A DNA stretch of 64,000 nucleotides from Paenarthrobacter sp. AR 02 (GTDB taxonomy: Bacteria > Actinomycetota > Actinomycetes > Actinomycetales > Micrococcaceae). The notes under the pieces were generated by a model that made no database searches, was not told the DNA's origin, and saw only the letters and a program-made list of their open reading frames with translations. Positions 36,882-47,111 of the stretch are shown piece after piece. The DNA is taken from positions 121,568-185,567 of the forward strand of contig NZ_JAJUKH010000007.1 of assembly GCF_021538675.1 (NCBI RefSeq). The letters run 5' to 3'. The position numbers were made by a program, and so were the translations under genes. Each line of letters opens with the position of its first letter. Positions within the stretch are counted from its first letter, which is position 1.

Positions 36882-36965
36882 ATCCCTTCGCCGGTGCTAA
36901 CCGGACAGGTTCAACGGGTCTGGATCTCAGCCCGGCCCAACGCCAGGCACCCCGTGTCTGTCCCC
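36882..36965 (-). promoter_or_regulatory. TPP (THI-box) riboswitch
   Basis: On the minus strand, in the right order, are ACACGGGGTGCC, GGGCTGAGATCC, ACCCGTTGAACCTG, CCGGTTAGCACCGG and CGAAGGGA. These are the conserved P1/P2/P4/P5 elements of the TPP aptamer, including CTGAGA and the GAACCTG core. The GAAGGGAT ending 6-7 bases before the thiD-tenA ATG is both the aptamer end and the Shine-Dalgarno sequence, so control is most likely translational: TPP hides the site. Confidence 0.95.
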
Positions 36966-37070
36966 CAGCCTAACCGGGAAGCAGCCCGGCTCGGGAACAG
37001 CGCTGCGTAGGGGCCCGGATATGACCCATTGACGTCCCCAGGGTCCGGCCATGAACGTCCTGCACATGCA

Positions 37071-37112
37071 AAGACCCCGTAGTGTCTGCCGGGGCAGTTA
37101 CTACGGGGTCTT
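37071..37112. terminator. Terminator downstream of rne
   Basis: AAGACCCCGTAGT (37071-37083) and ACTACGGGGTCTT (37100-37112) form a 13-bp stem with an inner TGCC/GGCA extension. It lies 19 bases after the rne stop (minus strand) and is nearly symmetrical, but its T-runs are short. Confidence 0.75.
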
Positions 37113-37130
37113 GGCTAAGCAAGGTACGAA

Positions 37131-40100
37131 TCAGAGCGCGGAAGCCGGCACGCCGACTCCCAGGATGATGGGCTCGTCTGCGGGTGCCTTTTTGGCTGGT
37201 TCCACAGGGGCCTTAGCCTCGTGGGACGAACCTTGTGGCGCCGACGCAGTCACTTCATGGTGTTCAACGCTGGTTTCGTTGGCCGCACCTTGGGCCCTGC
37301 TTGCGCTGCGGTTACGGCGACCTCGGCGACTCCCGGACGTCGAAGCGGCTTCCCGATCCTGCTCAGCGGCCCGAGCCGGGGCAGCCACCTTCGGGGCAGC
37401 AACAGCTTCGCGGACGGCAGCTGGTTCCGCTTCCGCCTCCGGTGCCGCTCCCAGGTGGGAGAATGCCTCCGCCAGCAGATCCAGGCTCATTGCCGGTTTG
37501 GCCGCCTGTGGTTCGTCCTGGTGTTCAACGAACGGCAAAGCGACTTCTTCGCCACCGAAACGCAGGACCGGGGTGGAGCGTGCTTCCCGGACTGCTGCCT
37601 CGTGGGCCGTTGATTCTTCGTCGTTGCCATGAACGACGGGTTCGTCGGCAGCCGTCTGATGCGTTGACCGCGCCAGTTCCTCTGCACGGTGAAGCTCGTC
37701 GTCGTGCAGGTGGGCAGCGTGCGCTGCAGCCGCGATGGTAGCCAACGCAGCGCGGGTTGCCTCGGCCTTTGCCTGGCGCGCAGGGTCCTGCGGTTCAGGG
37801 TGCGTTGGCGAGGCCGCGGGCGCGGCCGGCGCAGACTGAACCGGAGCGGGGGCTTCGGAAACAGCCTGTCCCCCACCCTTGCCTCGGCGGCGCTTCCGTT
37901 CCGTACGGGCCGCCGGTTGCTGCTGCTGCGTCTCTGTGTGCGGGCGGTGGTGCTCAGCGGCCACAACGTTGGCACGGCGGTGTTCCACCGGCTCATCGTG
38001 TGTCACGACGCCACGGCCGGCGCAGTGCTCGCACTGCTCGCCGAAGACCTCGAGGAGGCCGGTGCCCATGCGCTTACGCGTCATTTGTACCAGGCCCAAC
38101 GACGTGACTTCAGCGACCTGGTGCTTGGTACGGTCGCGGCCAAGGCACTCAACCATGCGGCGCAGCACGAGATCGCGGTTGGATTCCAGGACCATGTCGA
38201 TGAAGTCGATGACAATGATGCCGCCGATATCGCGCAGGCGCAGCTGGCGGACTACTTCCTCGGCAGCTTCGAGGTTGTTCTTGGTGACAGTCTCTTCGAG
38301 GTTGCCGCCGCTGCCGGTGAACTTGCCGGTGTTGACGTCCACCACGGTCATGGCTTCGGTGCGGTCAATGACCAACGAACCACCCGAGGGCAGGAAGACC
38401 TTGCGTTCCAGGGCCTTGTGGATCTGCTCGTCGATGCGCCAGGCAGCGAAGATGTCCTGGTCCTTGGTCCACTTCTCGAGGCGTCCCACCAGGTCAGGGG
38501 CAACGTAGGTCACGTAGGCCTCGATGGTGTCCCACGCGTCGTCGCCGGAGACGATCAGCTTGGAGAAGTCTTCGTTGAAGACGTCGCGCACTACCTTGAT
38601 GGTCAGGTCAGGTTCGCCGTACAGCAGTTCCGGTGCAAGGACCTTGGTTGAGGAGGCTTGCCCCTCAATGCCCTCCCACTGAGCGCGCAGGCGGTTGATG
38701 TCGTGCGTCAGCTCTTCTTCCGATGCACCTTCAGCCGCGGTACGGACAATGACGCCGGCGTTTTCCGGCAAGCGGTCCTTGAGGATGCGCTTGAGGCGGT
38801 TGCGTTCAACGTCCGGCAACTTGCGGGAGATACCGGTCATGGAGCCGCCCGGTACGTACACCAGGTAGCGGCCCGGCAGCGAAATCTGGCTGGTCAGCCG
38901 GGCGCCCTTGTGACCCACGGGGTCCTTGGTGACCTGCACCAGGACAGAATCGCCTGACTTCAGGGCGTTCTCGATCCGGCGCGGCTGGCCTTCAAGGTTG
39001 ACAGCATCCCAATTGACCTCGCCGGCGTACAGCACGGCGTTACGGCCACGGCCGATGTCCACGAACGCGGCTTCCATGGAAGGCAGTACGTTCTGGACCT
39101 TGCCGAGGTACACATTGCCGATCAGGGAGTCCTGTTGTGTCTTGGACACGAAGTGCTCGGCCAGGACGCCGTCTTCGAGGACGCCGATCTGGATTCTGTC
39201 GTCGCGCTGGCGGACGATCATTTGGCGGTCTACCGACTCGCGGCGCGCAAGGAACTCGGCTTCGGTGATGACCTGGCGGCGGCGGCCGGTTTCGCGGGAC
39301 TCCCTGCGGCGCTGCTTCTTGGCTTCAAGCCGCGTGGAGCCCTTGACGCTGGCGACACGGTTGGACGGAGCTGTTTCGGTGATGGGCCGGGGCGCCCGGA
39401 CACGGGTCACCGTGTTGGGCGGGTCGTCATCCGTGCCACCGGTCAGTTCAAGATCCTGGTCGCCGCGGCGGCGACGACGGCGACGACGCGACGTCACGCC
39501 TTCTTCGAGGGCTTCCGCTGCCGGGGCTTCGTCATCCTCGGACTCGCTGGGGCCCTCGGTTTCGTTCTCTTCGCGTTCGGTTCCACGCCTGCCGCGACGG
39601 CCACGGCTCCGGCGACGACGGCGGCTGCCGGCGTCGTCGAGCTCGTTGTCGGCGCTGGACTCGGCCTCTTCTTCGGCTTCCCCGGCCTTCTCTTCCACGG
39701 CCGCAACGCGCGGGACGGTGGTGAGGTCCGGAGCCTGGAAAATCATGGACGTGATGGACACGGGCTCAAGGAAAAGGGACGTGGACGCAGCCGGGGTCTC
39801 CTCCTCAGCGGGAGCCCCCTCGTCCGCAGGAACCGGCGCATCAGCTGCAGCCGGTGTTGCGGCGACTGCCTCAGCAACAGGTTCGACGGGCTGGGAGCCG
39901 GGCTCCGGCGTCGTGGTTTCTTCAGCGGCCGGCGCCTCTGCTGCTTCAGCCTTCGGCTTTGCCGTACGACGACGGCGGACCGGCTTTTCGGGGGCGGGCT
40001 CGGCGGCAGCTTCCGGCTGGCTCTCTACTGCGGCGGCCTCCGGGGCGCCAGCGGCTTCCTCGCCCAAGCCGGGGAGCGGCTCGGCAGGTTCGACCTTCTT

Positions 40101-40310
40101 GCGCGACCGGGTCCTGCGCACCGGCGGGGCGGCCGCTTCCGGGGTATCGGTCCCCTCGACAGCTGCAGGCACTTCAGCGGTGGGCGACTCAACCGCGGGA
40201 GTTTCCTTGGGCGCGGCCTTGCGGCGGGTCCGGGTGGTCTTCTTGGGCACTTCCGCTGTTTCCGCGGACGCTGCCTCGTCATTAACGGCTACAACCTGGT
40301 CTTTATCCAT
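37131..40310 (-). CDS. rne: Ribonuclease E/G family endoribonuclease
   Basis: The 1059-residue product has a long, low-complexity Ala/Glu/Pro-rich N-terminal part (about 1-370) with Arg-rich tracts such as RRRRRR, an S1 domain (about 395-470: IGNVYLGKVQNVLPSMEAAF, VDIGRGRNAVLYAGE), the catalytic domain with VVDVNTGKFTG near residue 658, and the zinc-link motif CEHCAGRG near 762. The C-terminal part (about 790-1059) is again Ala/Glu-rich. It makes single-strand cuts in mRNA and rRNA precursors. The ATG at 40310 has CAGGAG upstream; the 40-residue extension to 40430 looks non-coding. Confidence 0.95.
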   Translation of the reverse strand: MDKDQVVAVNDEAASAETAEVPKKTTRTRRKAAPKETPAVESPTAEVPAAVEGTDTPEAAAPPVRRTRSRKKVEPAEPLPGLGEEAAGAPEAAAVESQPEAAAEPAPEKPVRRRRTAKPKAEAAEAPAAEETTTPEPGSQPVEPVAEAVAATPAAADAPVPADEGAPAEEETPAASTSLFLEPVSITSMIFQAPDLTTVPRVAAVEEKAGEAEEEAESSADNELDDAGSRRRRRSRGRRGRRGTEREENETEGPSESEDDEAPAAEALEEGVTSRRRRRRRRGDQDLELTGGTDDDPPNTVTRVRAPRPITETAPSNRVASVKGSTRLEAKKQRRRESRETGRRRQVITEAEFLARRESVDRQMIVRQRDDRIQIGVLEDGVLAEHFVSKTQQDSLIGNVYLGKVQNVLPSMEAAFVDIGRGRNAVLYAGEVNWDAVNLEGQPRRIENALKSGDSVLVQVTKDPVGHKGARLTSQISLPGRYLVYVPGGSMTGISRKLPDVERNRLKRILKDRLPENAGVIVRTAAEGASEEELTHDINRLRAQWEGIEGQASSTKVLAPELLYGEPDLTIKVVRDVFNEDFSKLIVSGDDAWDTIEAYVTYVAPDLVGRLEKWTKDQDIFAAWRIDEQIHKALERKVFLPSGGSLVIDRTEAMTVVDVNTGKFTGSGGNLEETVTKNNLEAAEEVVRQLRLRDIGGIIVIDFIDMVLESNRDLVLRRMVECLGRDRTKHQVAEVTSLGLVQMTRKRMGTGLLEVFGEQCEHCAGRGVVTHDEPVEHRRANVVAAEHHRPHTETQQQQPAARTERKRRRGKGGGQAVSEAPAPVQSAPAAPAASPTHPEPQDPARQAKAEATRAALATIAAAAHAAHLHDDELHRAEELARSTHQTAADEPVVHGNDEESTAHEAAVREARSTPVLRFGGEEVALPFVEHQDEPQAAKPAMSLDLLAEAFSHLGAAPEAEAEPAAVREAVAAPKVAAPARAAEQDREAASTSGSRRGRRNRSASRAQGAANETSVEHHEVTASAPQGSSHEAKAPVEPAKKAPADEPIILGVGVPASAL

Positions 40311-40781
40311 ATGTGGCAACACTCCTGCCCCAGCGACGCCGCCACATCCGGCGCCCGGTGGGGCAAATATTGTCAAAACCCGCAGGCGTTGACAGAAGTC
40401 GGTAGTTTGCCTTCCGGTTCGCACCATCATTGGGGTGCGGCAGCCCTGGAAAGCCGATGGCCCTGTCCTGAAACCCGTTGTTCTGCTGCCACAACCAGGT
40501 GCCGTCCATTGTCATGGCGGGCCTACCGAGGATCACGGGATCCGGGGCATGCCCAGCTCATACTGGCGGTCTTGGGAACAAGTCACCGGACCGGATTCCG
40601 AATGTGGGTCGAAAACCGGCCATGTTCATTCTCTCACACCCCTGCACCTTCGCGGGGTAACCGCCTGTGTCGCCGCACTCCCGCTACAGGCTGGGGGCCT
40701 CCCCCAGCCTGCGGCGCTACAATCCTCCCAAGAGCCCTTCCCGCCCCGCCGGGCCACATATCGAAAAGGATCAGATCCGCG
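40311..40781. promoter_or_regulatory. Gap between rne and the VKOR gene
   Basis: This 471-base stretch has no supported gene. It contains the rne and VKOR promoters and a striking hairpin at 40687-40711. The VKOR ribosome-binding site (AAAGGAT) is at its right edge. Confidence 0.5.
40687..40711. repeat. Perfect 11-bp hairpin upstream of the VKOR gene
   Basis: CAGGCTGGGGG and CCCCCAGCCTG pair perfectly around a CCT loop. It has no T-run on either side, so it is not a typical terminator. It could be a REP-like element, a protein-binding site or an mRNA-leader structure. Confidence 0.55.
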
Positions 40782-41453
40782 ATGCCGAGCACCGCCAGGG
40801 GAAACCTGGCCAAGAATGCCTCCACGCCGGTGGAAGAACAGTCCACCGTGCGCGCTGCACTGCCCAAGACCGTGCGGGACAAGCCCTTTGCCTGGCTCCT
40901 GCTGATCACCGGAGTCATTGGCTGGTTGGCTTCAGGGGCGTTGGTCCTTGAGAAGCTCGAAGTTCTGAAGGACCCCAACCATGTCACCGTCTGCGATGTA
41001 AATCCCTGGATTTCCTGCGGCAAGGTCATGGAAACTCCCCAGAGCTCGGTGTTTGGCTTCCCGAACATGTTCATCGGGATTGTCGCGTTCGCCGTCATCA
41101 TCACCACCGCCATGGGCCTCCTTGCCGGCGCAAAGTTCTCCCGCTGGTACTGGCTGGGCCTGCAGGCCGGGGTAACCCTGGGTTTCGCATTCGTTGTGTG
41201 GCTGTGGTCGCAGGCCCTCTACGTCATCAACGTCCTGTGCCCGTTCTGCATGGTGGTCTGGGCCGTCATGATTCCCCTGTTCGTCTGGGTGACGATCCGG
41301 AACATCTCCACCGGTGTCATCAAGGGACCGCCGGCGCTGGCCAAACTGCTGGGTGATTCCGGCTGGATCATTGTGGCACTGCTCTACGTCGCCGTCGCCG
41401 CCACGATTTTCTTCGCATTCCTTCACGTGTTCGCCGGGACGTCCGGCTACTAG
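40782..41453 (+). CDS. Vitamin K epoxide reductase (VKOR) family protein
   Basis: The 223-residue membrane protein has about five transmembrane helices. Cys71 and Cys79 (CDVNPWISCG) form the loop pair and Cys153-P-F-Cys156 is the active-site CxxC near a membrane helix. In actinobacteria VKOR homologues use quinones to re-oxidise DsbA-like proteins and drive disulfide formation. Start ATG at 40782 with AAAGGAT about 12 bases upstream. No fused thioredoxin domain is present. Confidence 0.95.
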   Translation: MPSTARGNLAKNASTPVEEQSTVRAALPKTVRDKPFAWLLLITGVIGWLASGALVLEKLEVLKDPNHVTVCDVNPWISCGKVMETPQSSVFGFPNMFIGIVAFAVIITTAMGLLAGAKFSRWYWLGLQAGVTLGFAFVVWLWSQALYVINVLCPFCMVVWAVMIPLFVWVTIRNISTGVIKGPPALAKLLGDSGWIIVALLYVAVAATIFFAFLHVFAGTSGY

Positions 41454-41483
41454 GGAAACACGCGCAAACTCCCGCCAGATGAT

Positions 41484-41522
41484 GGAAAAGGCCAATGTTC
41501 GAGTCGAACATTGGCCTTTTCC
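41484..41522. terminator. Bidirectional terminator between the VKOR gene and ndk
   Basis: A near-perfect palindrome, GGAAAAGGCCAATGTTCGA and its complement, is separated by one G (a loop of about 7 bases in practice). It sits between converging genes, and the A/T runs at both ends suit termination in both directions. Confidence 0.88.
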
Positions 41523-41542
41523 GTCATCTCGGTGGGGCGTTC

Positions 41543-41962
41543 TTAGCCCTCGAACCAGATCTTGATCTCGCGCTCAGCGGAATCAACGGAATCCGAACCG
41601 TGGACCAGGTTCTGCTGGACCGCCAGGCCCCAGTCGCGGCCGAAGTCGCCACGGATGGTGCCCGGTGCCGCAGTGGTGGGGTCCGTAGTTCCTGCCAGCG
41701 ACCGGAAGCCTTCGATCACACGGTGGCCCTCGAAGACCGCAGCGATGACCGGTCCGCTCAGCATGAACTCGACCAGGGGCTCATAGAACGGCTTGCCGAC
41801 GTGTTCCTCGTAGTGCTGTTCCAGCAGCTCGCGGGTCGCGTTGACCTTCTTCAGCTCCGCCAGGGTGTAGCCCTTGGCTTCGATCCGGGCGAGGATGGTT
41901 CCGCCCAGGTTACGGGCGACGCCGTCGGGCTTGACCAGGACGAGGGTCCGTTCAATGCTCAC
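41543..41962 (-). CDS. ndk: Nucleoside diphosphate kinase
   Basis: Ndk balances NTP pools by transferring phosphate through a His. The 139-residue protein has ERTLVLVKPDGVARNLGG at the start and the end region DWGLAVQQNLVHGSDSVDSA, in which NLVHGSDS holds the active-site His. Length is slightly below that of typical bacterial Ndk but includes all conserved parts. It is last in the set ileS-folC-DUF4233-ndk. Confidence 0.98.
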   Translation of the reverse strand: MSIERTLVLVKPDGVARNLGGTILARIEAKGYTLAELKKVNATRELLEQHYEEHVGKPFYEPLVEFMLSGPVIAAVFEGHRVIEGFRSLAGTTDPTTAAPGTIRGDFGRDWGLAVQQNLVHGSDSVDSAEREIKIWFEG

Positions 41963-42002
41963 AGTTGCTCCAATGTGGTTGGTCAGTGGTTTTCATGCCA
42001 GT

Positions 42003-42455
42003 TTACGGGGTTTGGGTGCCTGCTTCGTCACCATGGGCCGCATCCCATTCCGCCTGCTCACGGTCCCGTTGCGCCACTTCGCGGTCAATGCGCATCCCTG
42101 CTCTGATCCCATACCACCAGCAGATGGCAAAGAGGATGCCGACAATGAACATCGTGGGCTCAGCGAAGCCCGTCAGGATGAGGACCAGTTGCAAGCCCCA
42201 GCCGACTGCGATGCCCCAGGTTTTGGACAACACTGCGCACGTCAGGACCAGCACAACGCTCAACGCGATGCCCACGCCCAGGATGATGCCCGGGTCCACC
42301 TCGCCGCGCTTCAGCCCAAAGACCGCCAGGGTGCCGAAGAACGCCACGAAGGCCTCCAGCAGAAGCACCGTGGACGCGAACATCACCTTGGTGGACCGAC
42401 GTTTCTTCGGCATGCCCGGCCGCCATTCGCGCTGGGCCTTCGTCATCTTGGCCAC
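42003..42455 (-). CDS. DUF4233-family membrane protein
   Basis: The 150-residue protein has four hydrophobic helices: LLLEAFVAFFGTLAVFGL, GIILGVGIALSVVLVLTCAV, IAVGWGLQLVLILTGF and MFIVGILFAICWWYGI. It fits DUF4233, which is regularly encoded between folC and ndk in actinobacteria; function unknown. GTG at 42455 lies 2 bases after the folC stop; ATG at 42446 is an alternative start. The C-terminus is charged. Confidence 0.9.
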   Translation of the reverse strand: MAKMTKAQREWRPGMPKKRRSTKVMFASTVLLLEAFVAFFGTLAVFGLKRGEVDPGIILGVGIALSVVLVLTCAVLSKTWGIAVGWGLQLVLILTGFAEPTMFIVGILFAICWWYGIRAGMRIDREVAQRDREQAEWDAAHGDEAGTQTP

Positions 42456-42457
42456 GC

Positions 42458-43819
42458 TCAGGCACCTGCCTTTCCGAGCAGGATTCGAGCCTCTGCAACC
42501 ACGGTGATCGATCCGGTCACCAGGACGCCACCGGCGAGGTCGTCGTTGGATTCGGCACGCTCCACAGCCCATTCGAGGGCGTCGTCGAGCTTCTCCGCGA
42601 TATGTACGTTGTCCTCACCAAAACCGAGGTCGACGGCGAGTTCGGCCAGTTCCGCTGCGGGAACGGCACGTGCCGAGTTGGACTGGGTGAAGCAGAATTC
42701 CTCGGCGAGTCCGCCAAGGGACTCTTTGAGGGTTTTCAGGATCTCCTCGGCATCCTTCTCCCGCAGTATGCCCACAACCACCACCAACTTGCTGAAGCTG
42801 AAGGCCTCCTGGATGGCCTCGGCAGAGACCCGGATTCCATCCGGATTGTGGGCAGCGTCCACCACCACAGTGGGAGCGGTCCGCACCACCTCAAGGCGGC
42901 CGGGCGACGTCACCGTGCCGAATGCTTCCTTCAGCACCTCGGCGTCGAGCTCCTTCTCTCCCCCGCCGAAAAATGCCTCAAGGGCAGCCACGGCAACAGC
43001 GGCGTTCTCGGCCTGGTGGGCGCCGTGCAACGGCAGCAGAAGATCCTCGTAGCGACCGGCGAGTCCCTGGATGGTCAGGACCTGGCCACCCACGGCCACG
43101 CTGCGGGATTCAACGCCGAACTCAACGCCTTCGAAGCGGAAGGGCACGTCCACTTCGCGGGCCTTCTCCAGGAGGACCTGGGCCGCGTCAACCGGCTGCG
43201 CAGCGCTCACCAGGAAGCCGCCGGCCTTGATGATTCCGGCCTTCTCGTAAGCAATGTCCTCGGTGGTGTCGCCCAGCAGGTCCGTATGGTCCAGCGAGAT
43301 CGGCGTGATGACCGAGACCTGGCCGTCTCCAACGTTGGTGGCATCGGTGATGCCTCCCAAGCCGACTTCAATGACTGCTACGTCTACCGGCTGGTCAGCG
43401 AAGACCGCAAAGCCAAGGATGGTCAGGCATTCAAAGTAGGTCAGGCGCGGCTGGTTGTCGGCAACCAGTTCGCTGTCCACTATTTCCAGGTAGGGGCGGA
43501 TCTCGTCCCAGATACGCACGAACGTCGCATCGGGGACGGGTTCACCGTCAATGCTGATGCGTTCGGTCACCTTGGACAGGTGCGGGCTGGTGTACCGCCC
43601 GGTGCTCAGCCCATGGGCACGCAGTCCGGCTTCGATCATGCGGGCCGTGGACGTTTTACCGTTGGTGCCCGTGATGTGGATGATCGGGTACGCCTTGTTG
43701 GGCTCTCCGAGCACGTCCATGGCACGGAACAGCGGCGCCAGGCGTGGCTCCATCTTGTTTTCCGGTGCCCGGCCAAGGAGTTCCGCGTAGACGCTTTCCA
43801 CCGAGAATTCGTCAGTCAT
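42458..43819 (-). CDS. folC: Folylpolyglutamate / dihydrofolate synthase
   Basis: FolC adds glutamate to folates (and may join dihydropteroate to glutamate). The 453-residue protein has the P-loop HITGTNGKTSTARMIEAGL, the SPHLSKVTERISIDGEPV loop and DHTDLLGDTTEDIAYEKAGI, all characteristic. The substrate range (DHFS plus FPGS, or FPGS only) cannot be told from sequence alone. Its ATG follows the ileS stop by 2 bases (TGATCATG), so the genes are coupled. Confidence 0.97.
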   Translation of the reverse strand: MTDEFSVESVYAELLGRAPENKMEPRLAPLFRAMDVLGEPNKAYPIIHITGTNGKTSTARMIEAGLRAHGLSTGRYTSPHLSKVTERISIDGEPVPDATFVRIWDEIRPYLEIVDSELVADNQPRLTYFECLTILGFAVFADQPVDVAVIEVGLGGITDATNVGDGQVSVITPISLDHTDLLGDTTEDIAYEKAGIIKAGGFLVSAAQPVDAAQVLLEKAREVDVPFRFEGVEFGVESRSVAVGGQVLTIQGLAGRYEDLLLPLHGAHQAENAAVAVAALEAFFGGGEKELDAEVLKEAFGTVTSPGRLEVVRTAPTVVVDAAHNPDGIRVSAEAIQEAFSFSKLVVVVGILREKDAEEILKTLKESLGGLAEEFCFTQSNSARAVPAAELAELAVDLGFGEDNVHIAEKLDDALEWAVERAESNDDLAGGVLVTGSITVVAEARILLGKAGA

Positions 43820-43821
43820 GA

Positions 43822-46800
43822 TCAGGCCCCTGCCTTTGCGACGGTGACCTGCGGTTCGTCGACGCCGGCAACCAGGACTTCGAGTTCCAAGGTGAGTGTC
43901 TCGGTCTTGACCAGCTCAGCGTTGGCTTCCAGGGCGTCGACAACGTCCTGCGCGGCCTGAACAGACGTGCGGATGCGGTCACTGACATTGAGTCCAGCGT
44001 CCTTGCGTGCCTGCTGGATGGCCCGGACCATGTCGCGGGCCAGCCCCTCGGCGGCAAGTTCCGGCGTGACCTCGGTGTTGAGGACCACAAAACCCCCACC
44101 GGGCAGGACGGCAGCAGCGGCAGCACCGCCGTCGGCCGACTGGGCCACCACTGTTTCCAAGGTGTATTCGTGGGGCTCAAGCTCAAGGCCGCCGGCCACC
44201 ACCACTCCGTCGTTCACGGACCAGTCGCCGGACTTGGAGCCCTTAATGGCCTGCTGGACGTTCTTGCCCAGGCGCGGACCGGCGGCCCGGGCGTTGACCA
44301 CGAGTTTCTGCTCGATGCCGAATTCTTCCGGCGAGGCAGAGGAAGCGTCCATGAGGCGCACGGAGCGCAGGTTCAGTTCATCCGCGACGACGGCGGCAAA
44401 GCCTTCCAGCGCATCCGCGCCCGGTGCCACGACAGTCAGTTCCTGCAAGGGCAGGCGTACGCGAAGATTGGCGGCTTTGCGCAAGCTCGAACCGGTGGAG
44501 CAGATCTGCTGGACACGGTCCATGGCTTCGACGAGTTCCGGGTTGGACGGGAACAACGCAGCGTCAGGCCAGTCAGCCAGGTGGACCGAACGTCCGCCCG
44601 TCAATCCGCGCCAGATCTCCTCGGAGACAAGCGGGAGCAAGGAGGCGGAGACACGGCAGATCGTTTCGAGGGCCGTGTACAGGGCGTCGAAGGCATCAAC
44701 GTTCTCGTCGAAGAAGCGCTGGCGGCTGCGCCGGACGTACCAGTTGGTGAGCATGTCCAGGTAGCTGCGCAGTTCGTCGCAGGCACCGGAGATGTCATAG
44801 CTGTCCAGGCTTGCCGTGACGTTGCGGACCAGGTCCCCCGTGTTGGCCATGAGGTACTGGTCCAGCGTGTCGGAGTAGCCGTCGTAACGCAGCTTCGCGT
44901 CGTAACCCGCACCGCCGTTGGCGGCATTGGTGTACAGCGTGAAGAAGCTGTATACGTTCCACAGCGGCAGGATGACCTGCCGCACGCCGTCACGGATGCC
45001 CTGTTCGGTGACGATCAGGTTGCCTCCGCGCAGGATGGGGCTGGACATGAGGAACCAGCGCATCGCGTCGGAACCGTCGCGGTCAAGGACCTCGGACACG
45101 TCCGGGTAGTTGCGCAGGCTCTTGGACATCTTTTGCCCGTCGGAGCCCAGCACGATGCCGTGGCTGATGACGTTGCGGAACGCCGGCCGGTCAAACAAAG
45201 CCGTGGACAGGATGTGCAGCATGTAGAACCAGCCACGGGTCTGGCCGATGTACTCCACGATGAAGTCCGCAGGGTTGTGGGTGTCGAACCATTCCTCGTT
45301 TTGGAACGGGTAGTGGACCTGCCCGTAAGGCATCGAGCCGGAATCGAACCATACGTCCAGCACGTCCTCGACGCGGCGCATGGTGGACTTGCCCGTGGGG
45401 TCGTCCGGGTTGGGCCGGGTCAGTTCATCGATGAACGGACGGTGCAGGTCCACCTGTCCTTCGTTGTTGACAGGAAGCCGGCCAAAGTCCGCCTCAAGGT
45501 CGGCCAACGAGCCGTAGACGTCGGTGCGCGGGTACTCGGGATCGTCCGACTGCCACACCGGGATGGGCGAACCCCAGTAGCGGTTGCGGCTGATGGACCA
45601 GTCACGTGCGTTCTCCAGCCACTTGCCGAACTGGCCGTCTTTGACATTTCCGGGGATCCAGTTGATCTCCTGGTTCAGCTCGGACATGCGGTCCTTGAAC
45701 TTGGTGACTTCCACGTACCAGGAGGACACAGCGCGGTAGATCAAGGGGTTACGGCAGCGCCAGCAGTGTGGGTAGCTGTGCTCGTAGCTGGCCTGGCGCA
45801 CCAAGCGGCCATCGGCGCGGAGAACCTGCGTGATCGGCTTGTTGGCCTCGAAGACCTGCAGGCCGACGATTTCCGCGAGGCGGCCATGGGCGAACAGGGG
45901 AAGGAATTTGGCTCCCTCATCCACGGAAAGAACCACCGGGATGCCGGCTTCTTCACAGACTTTCTGGTCATCTTCACCGTAAGCCGGAGCCTGGTGAACG
46001 ATGCCCGTACCGTCGGTGGTGGTGACGTAGTCCGCAACGAGGATCCGCCAGGCATTCTGGGTCCCGTACTTTTCGGTATCGGCGAAATCGTTCCAGAGCG
46101 GTTCGTACTCGAGGCCTTCCAACTGGGCGCCCGTGTAAGTGGACACTACAGCGGCAGCTGCGGCAGCGGCGTCGTCGTACCCCAGGTCCTTGGCGTAGGA
46201 CCCCACGAGATCAGCGGCCAGCATGAAGCTTCCGGAAACCGGCGCCTCAGCGGAAGCGGCCTTCACGCCGTTCGGTCCGGCGGGCAGCACTGCATAAGAG
46301 ATGTCAGGCCCGACGGCGAGCGCTGCGTTGGTGGGCAGCGTCCAGGGCGTCGTGGTCCAGGCGAGCGCCTGGACGCCTTCGAGTTCCTTGGAAAGCGCGG
46401 AGCCGTTGGCCTTGATGGGGAACGTGACCGTGACTGTTTGGTCCTGGCGGTTCTTGTAGACGTCGTCGTCCATGCGGAGCTCATGGTTGGACAGTGGCGT
46501 CTCGTCTTTCCAGCAATACGGAAGGACGCGGTAGCCGTTGTAGGTCAGGCCTTTCTCGTGCAGCTGCTTGAAAGCCCAGAGGACCGACTCCATGTACTCG
46601 ACGTTGAGGGTCTTGTAGTCGTTCTCGAAGTCCACCCAGCGGGCCTGGCGCGTGACGTAGGCCTTCCATTCGTTGGCGTACTTCATGACTGAGGCGCGGC
46701 AGGCATCGTTGAACTTGTCGATGCCCATGGCTTCGATCTGGGTTTTGTCCGTCATGCCGAGCTGCTTCATGGCTTCAAGCTCTGCCGGCAGTCCGTGGGT

Positions 46801-47106
46801 GTCCCAGCCGAAGCGGCGCTCCACGCGCTTCCCGCGCTGGGTCTGGTAGCGGCCTACGAGGTCCTTGGCGTAGCCCGTCAAGAGGTGGCCGTAGTGGGGC
46901 AGGCCATTGGCGAAGGGAGGGCCGTCGTAGAAGACGAATTCGTTGCTGCCGTCCTTGCCCGCATCGCGCTGGTCGATGCTGGCCTGGAAGGTGCCGTCTT
47001 CATCCCAGTATTTGAGGATGCGTTCTTCGATCTCCGGGAACTTCACGGAAGCGGACACGCCGTGCGTGCCGGAAGAAGACGCTGAGGCCTTGGGGTAGTG
47101 GGTCAT
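43822..47106 (-). CDS. ileS: Isoleucyl-tRNA synthetase
   Basis: The 1094-residue class I synthetase has HIGH motif as HYGH in [19 protein letters not shown] and KMSKS in [16 protein letters not shown]. The editing domain lies between them. The long, partly eukaryote-like form ([20 protein letters not shown]) is typical of actinobacterial IleRS, the type often linked to low mupirocin sensitivity; the latter is inference only. A T-box leader precedes it. The downstream gene folC begins 2 bases after its stop. Confidence 0.98.
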   Translation of the reverse strand: MTHYPKASASSSGTHGVSASVKFPEIEERILKYWDEDGTFQASIDQRDAGKDGSNEFVFYDGPPFANGLPHYGHLLTGYAKDLVGRYQTQRGKRVERRFGWDTHGLPAELEAMKQLGMTDKTQIEAMGIDKFNDACRASVMKYANEWKAYVTRQARWVDFENDYKTLNVEYMESVLWAFKQLHEKGLTYNGYRVLPYCWKDETPLSNHELRMDDDVYKNRQDQTVTVTFPIKANGSALSKELEGVQALAWTTTPWTLPTNAALAVGPDISYAVLPAGPNGVKAASAEAPVSGSFMLAADLVGSYAKDLGYDDAAAAAAAVVSTYTGAQLEGLEYEPLWNDFADTEKYGTQNAWRILVADYVTTTDGTGIVHQAPAYGEDDQKVCEEAGIPVVLSVDEGAKFLPLFAHGRLAEIVGLQVFEANKPITQVLRADGRLVRQASYEHSYPHCWRCRNPLIYRAVSSWYVEVTKFKDRMSELNQEINWIPGNVKDGQFGKWLENARDWSISRNRYWGSPIPVWQSDDPEYPRTDVYGSLADLEADFGRLPVNNEGQVDLHRPFIDELTRPNPDDPTGKSTMRRVEDVLDVWFDSGSMPYGQVHYPFQNEEWFDTHNPADFIVEYIGQTRGWFYMLHILSTALFDRPAFRNVISHGIVLGSDGQKMSKSLRNYPDVSEVLDRDGSDAMRWFLMSSPILRGGNLIVTEQGIRDGVRQVILPLWNVYSFFTLYTNAANGGAGYDAKLRYDGYSDTLDQYLMANTGDLVRNVTASLDSYDISGACDELRSYLDMLTNWYVRRSRQRFFDENVDAFDALYTALETICRVSASLLPLVSEEIWRGLTGGRSVHLADWPDAALFPSNPELVEAMDRVQQICSTGSSLRKAANLRVRLPLQELTVVAPGADALEGFAAVVADELNLRSVRLMDASSASPEEFGIEQKLVVNARAAGPRLGKNVQQAIKGSKSGDWSVNDGVVVAGGLELEPHEYTLETVVAQSADGGAAAAAVLPGGGFVVLNTEVTPELAAEGLARDMVRAIQQARKDAGLNVSDRIRTSVQAAQDVVDALEANAELVKTETLTLELEVLVAGVDEPQVTVAKAGA

Positions 47107-47111
47107 CTCAT

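Noticed and set aside
44170..46692. A plus-strand 840-codon open frame inside ileS
   Set aside because: It is an antisense shadow of the conserved ileS coding sequence and has no ribosome-binding site or family match.
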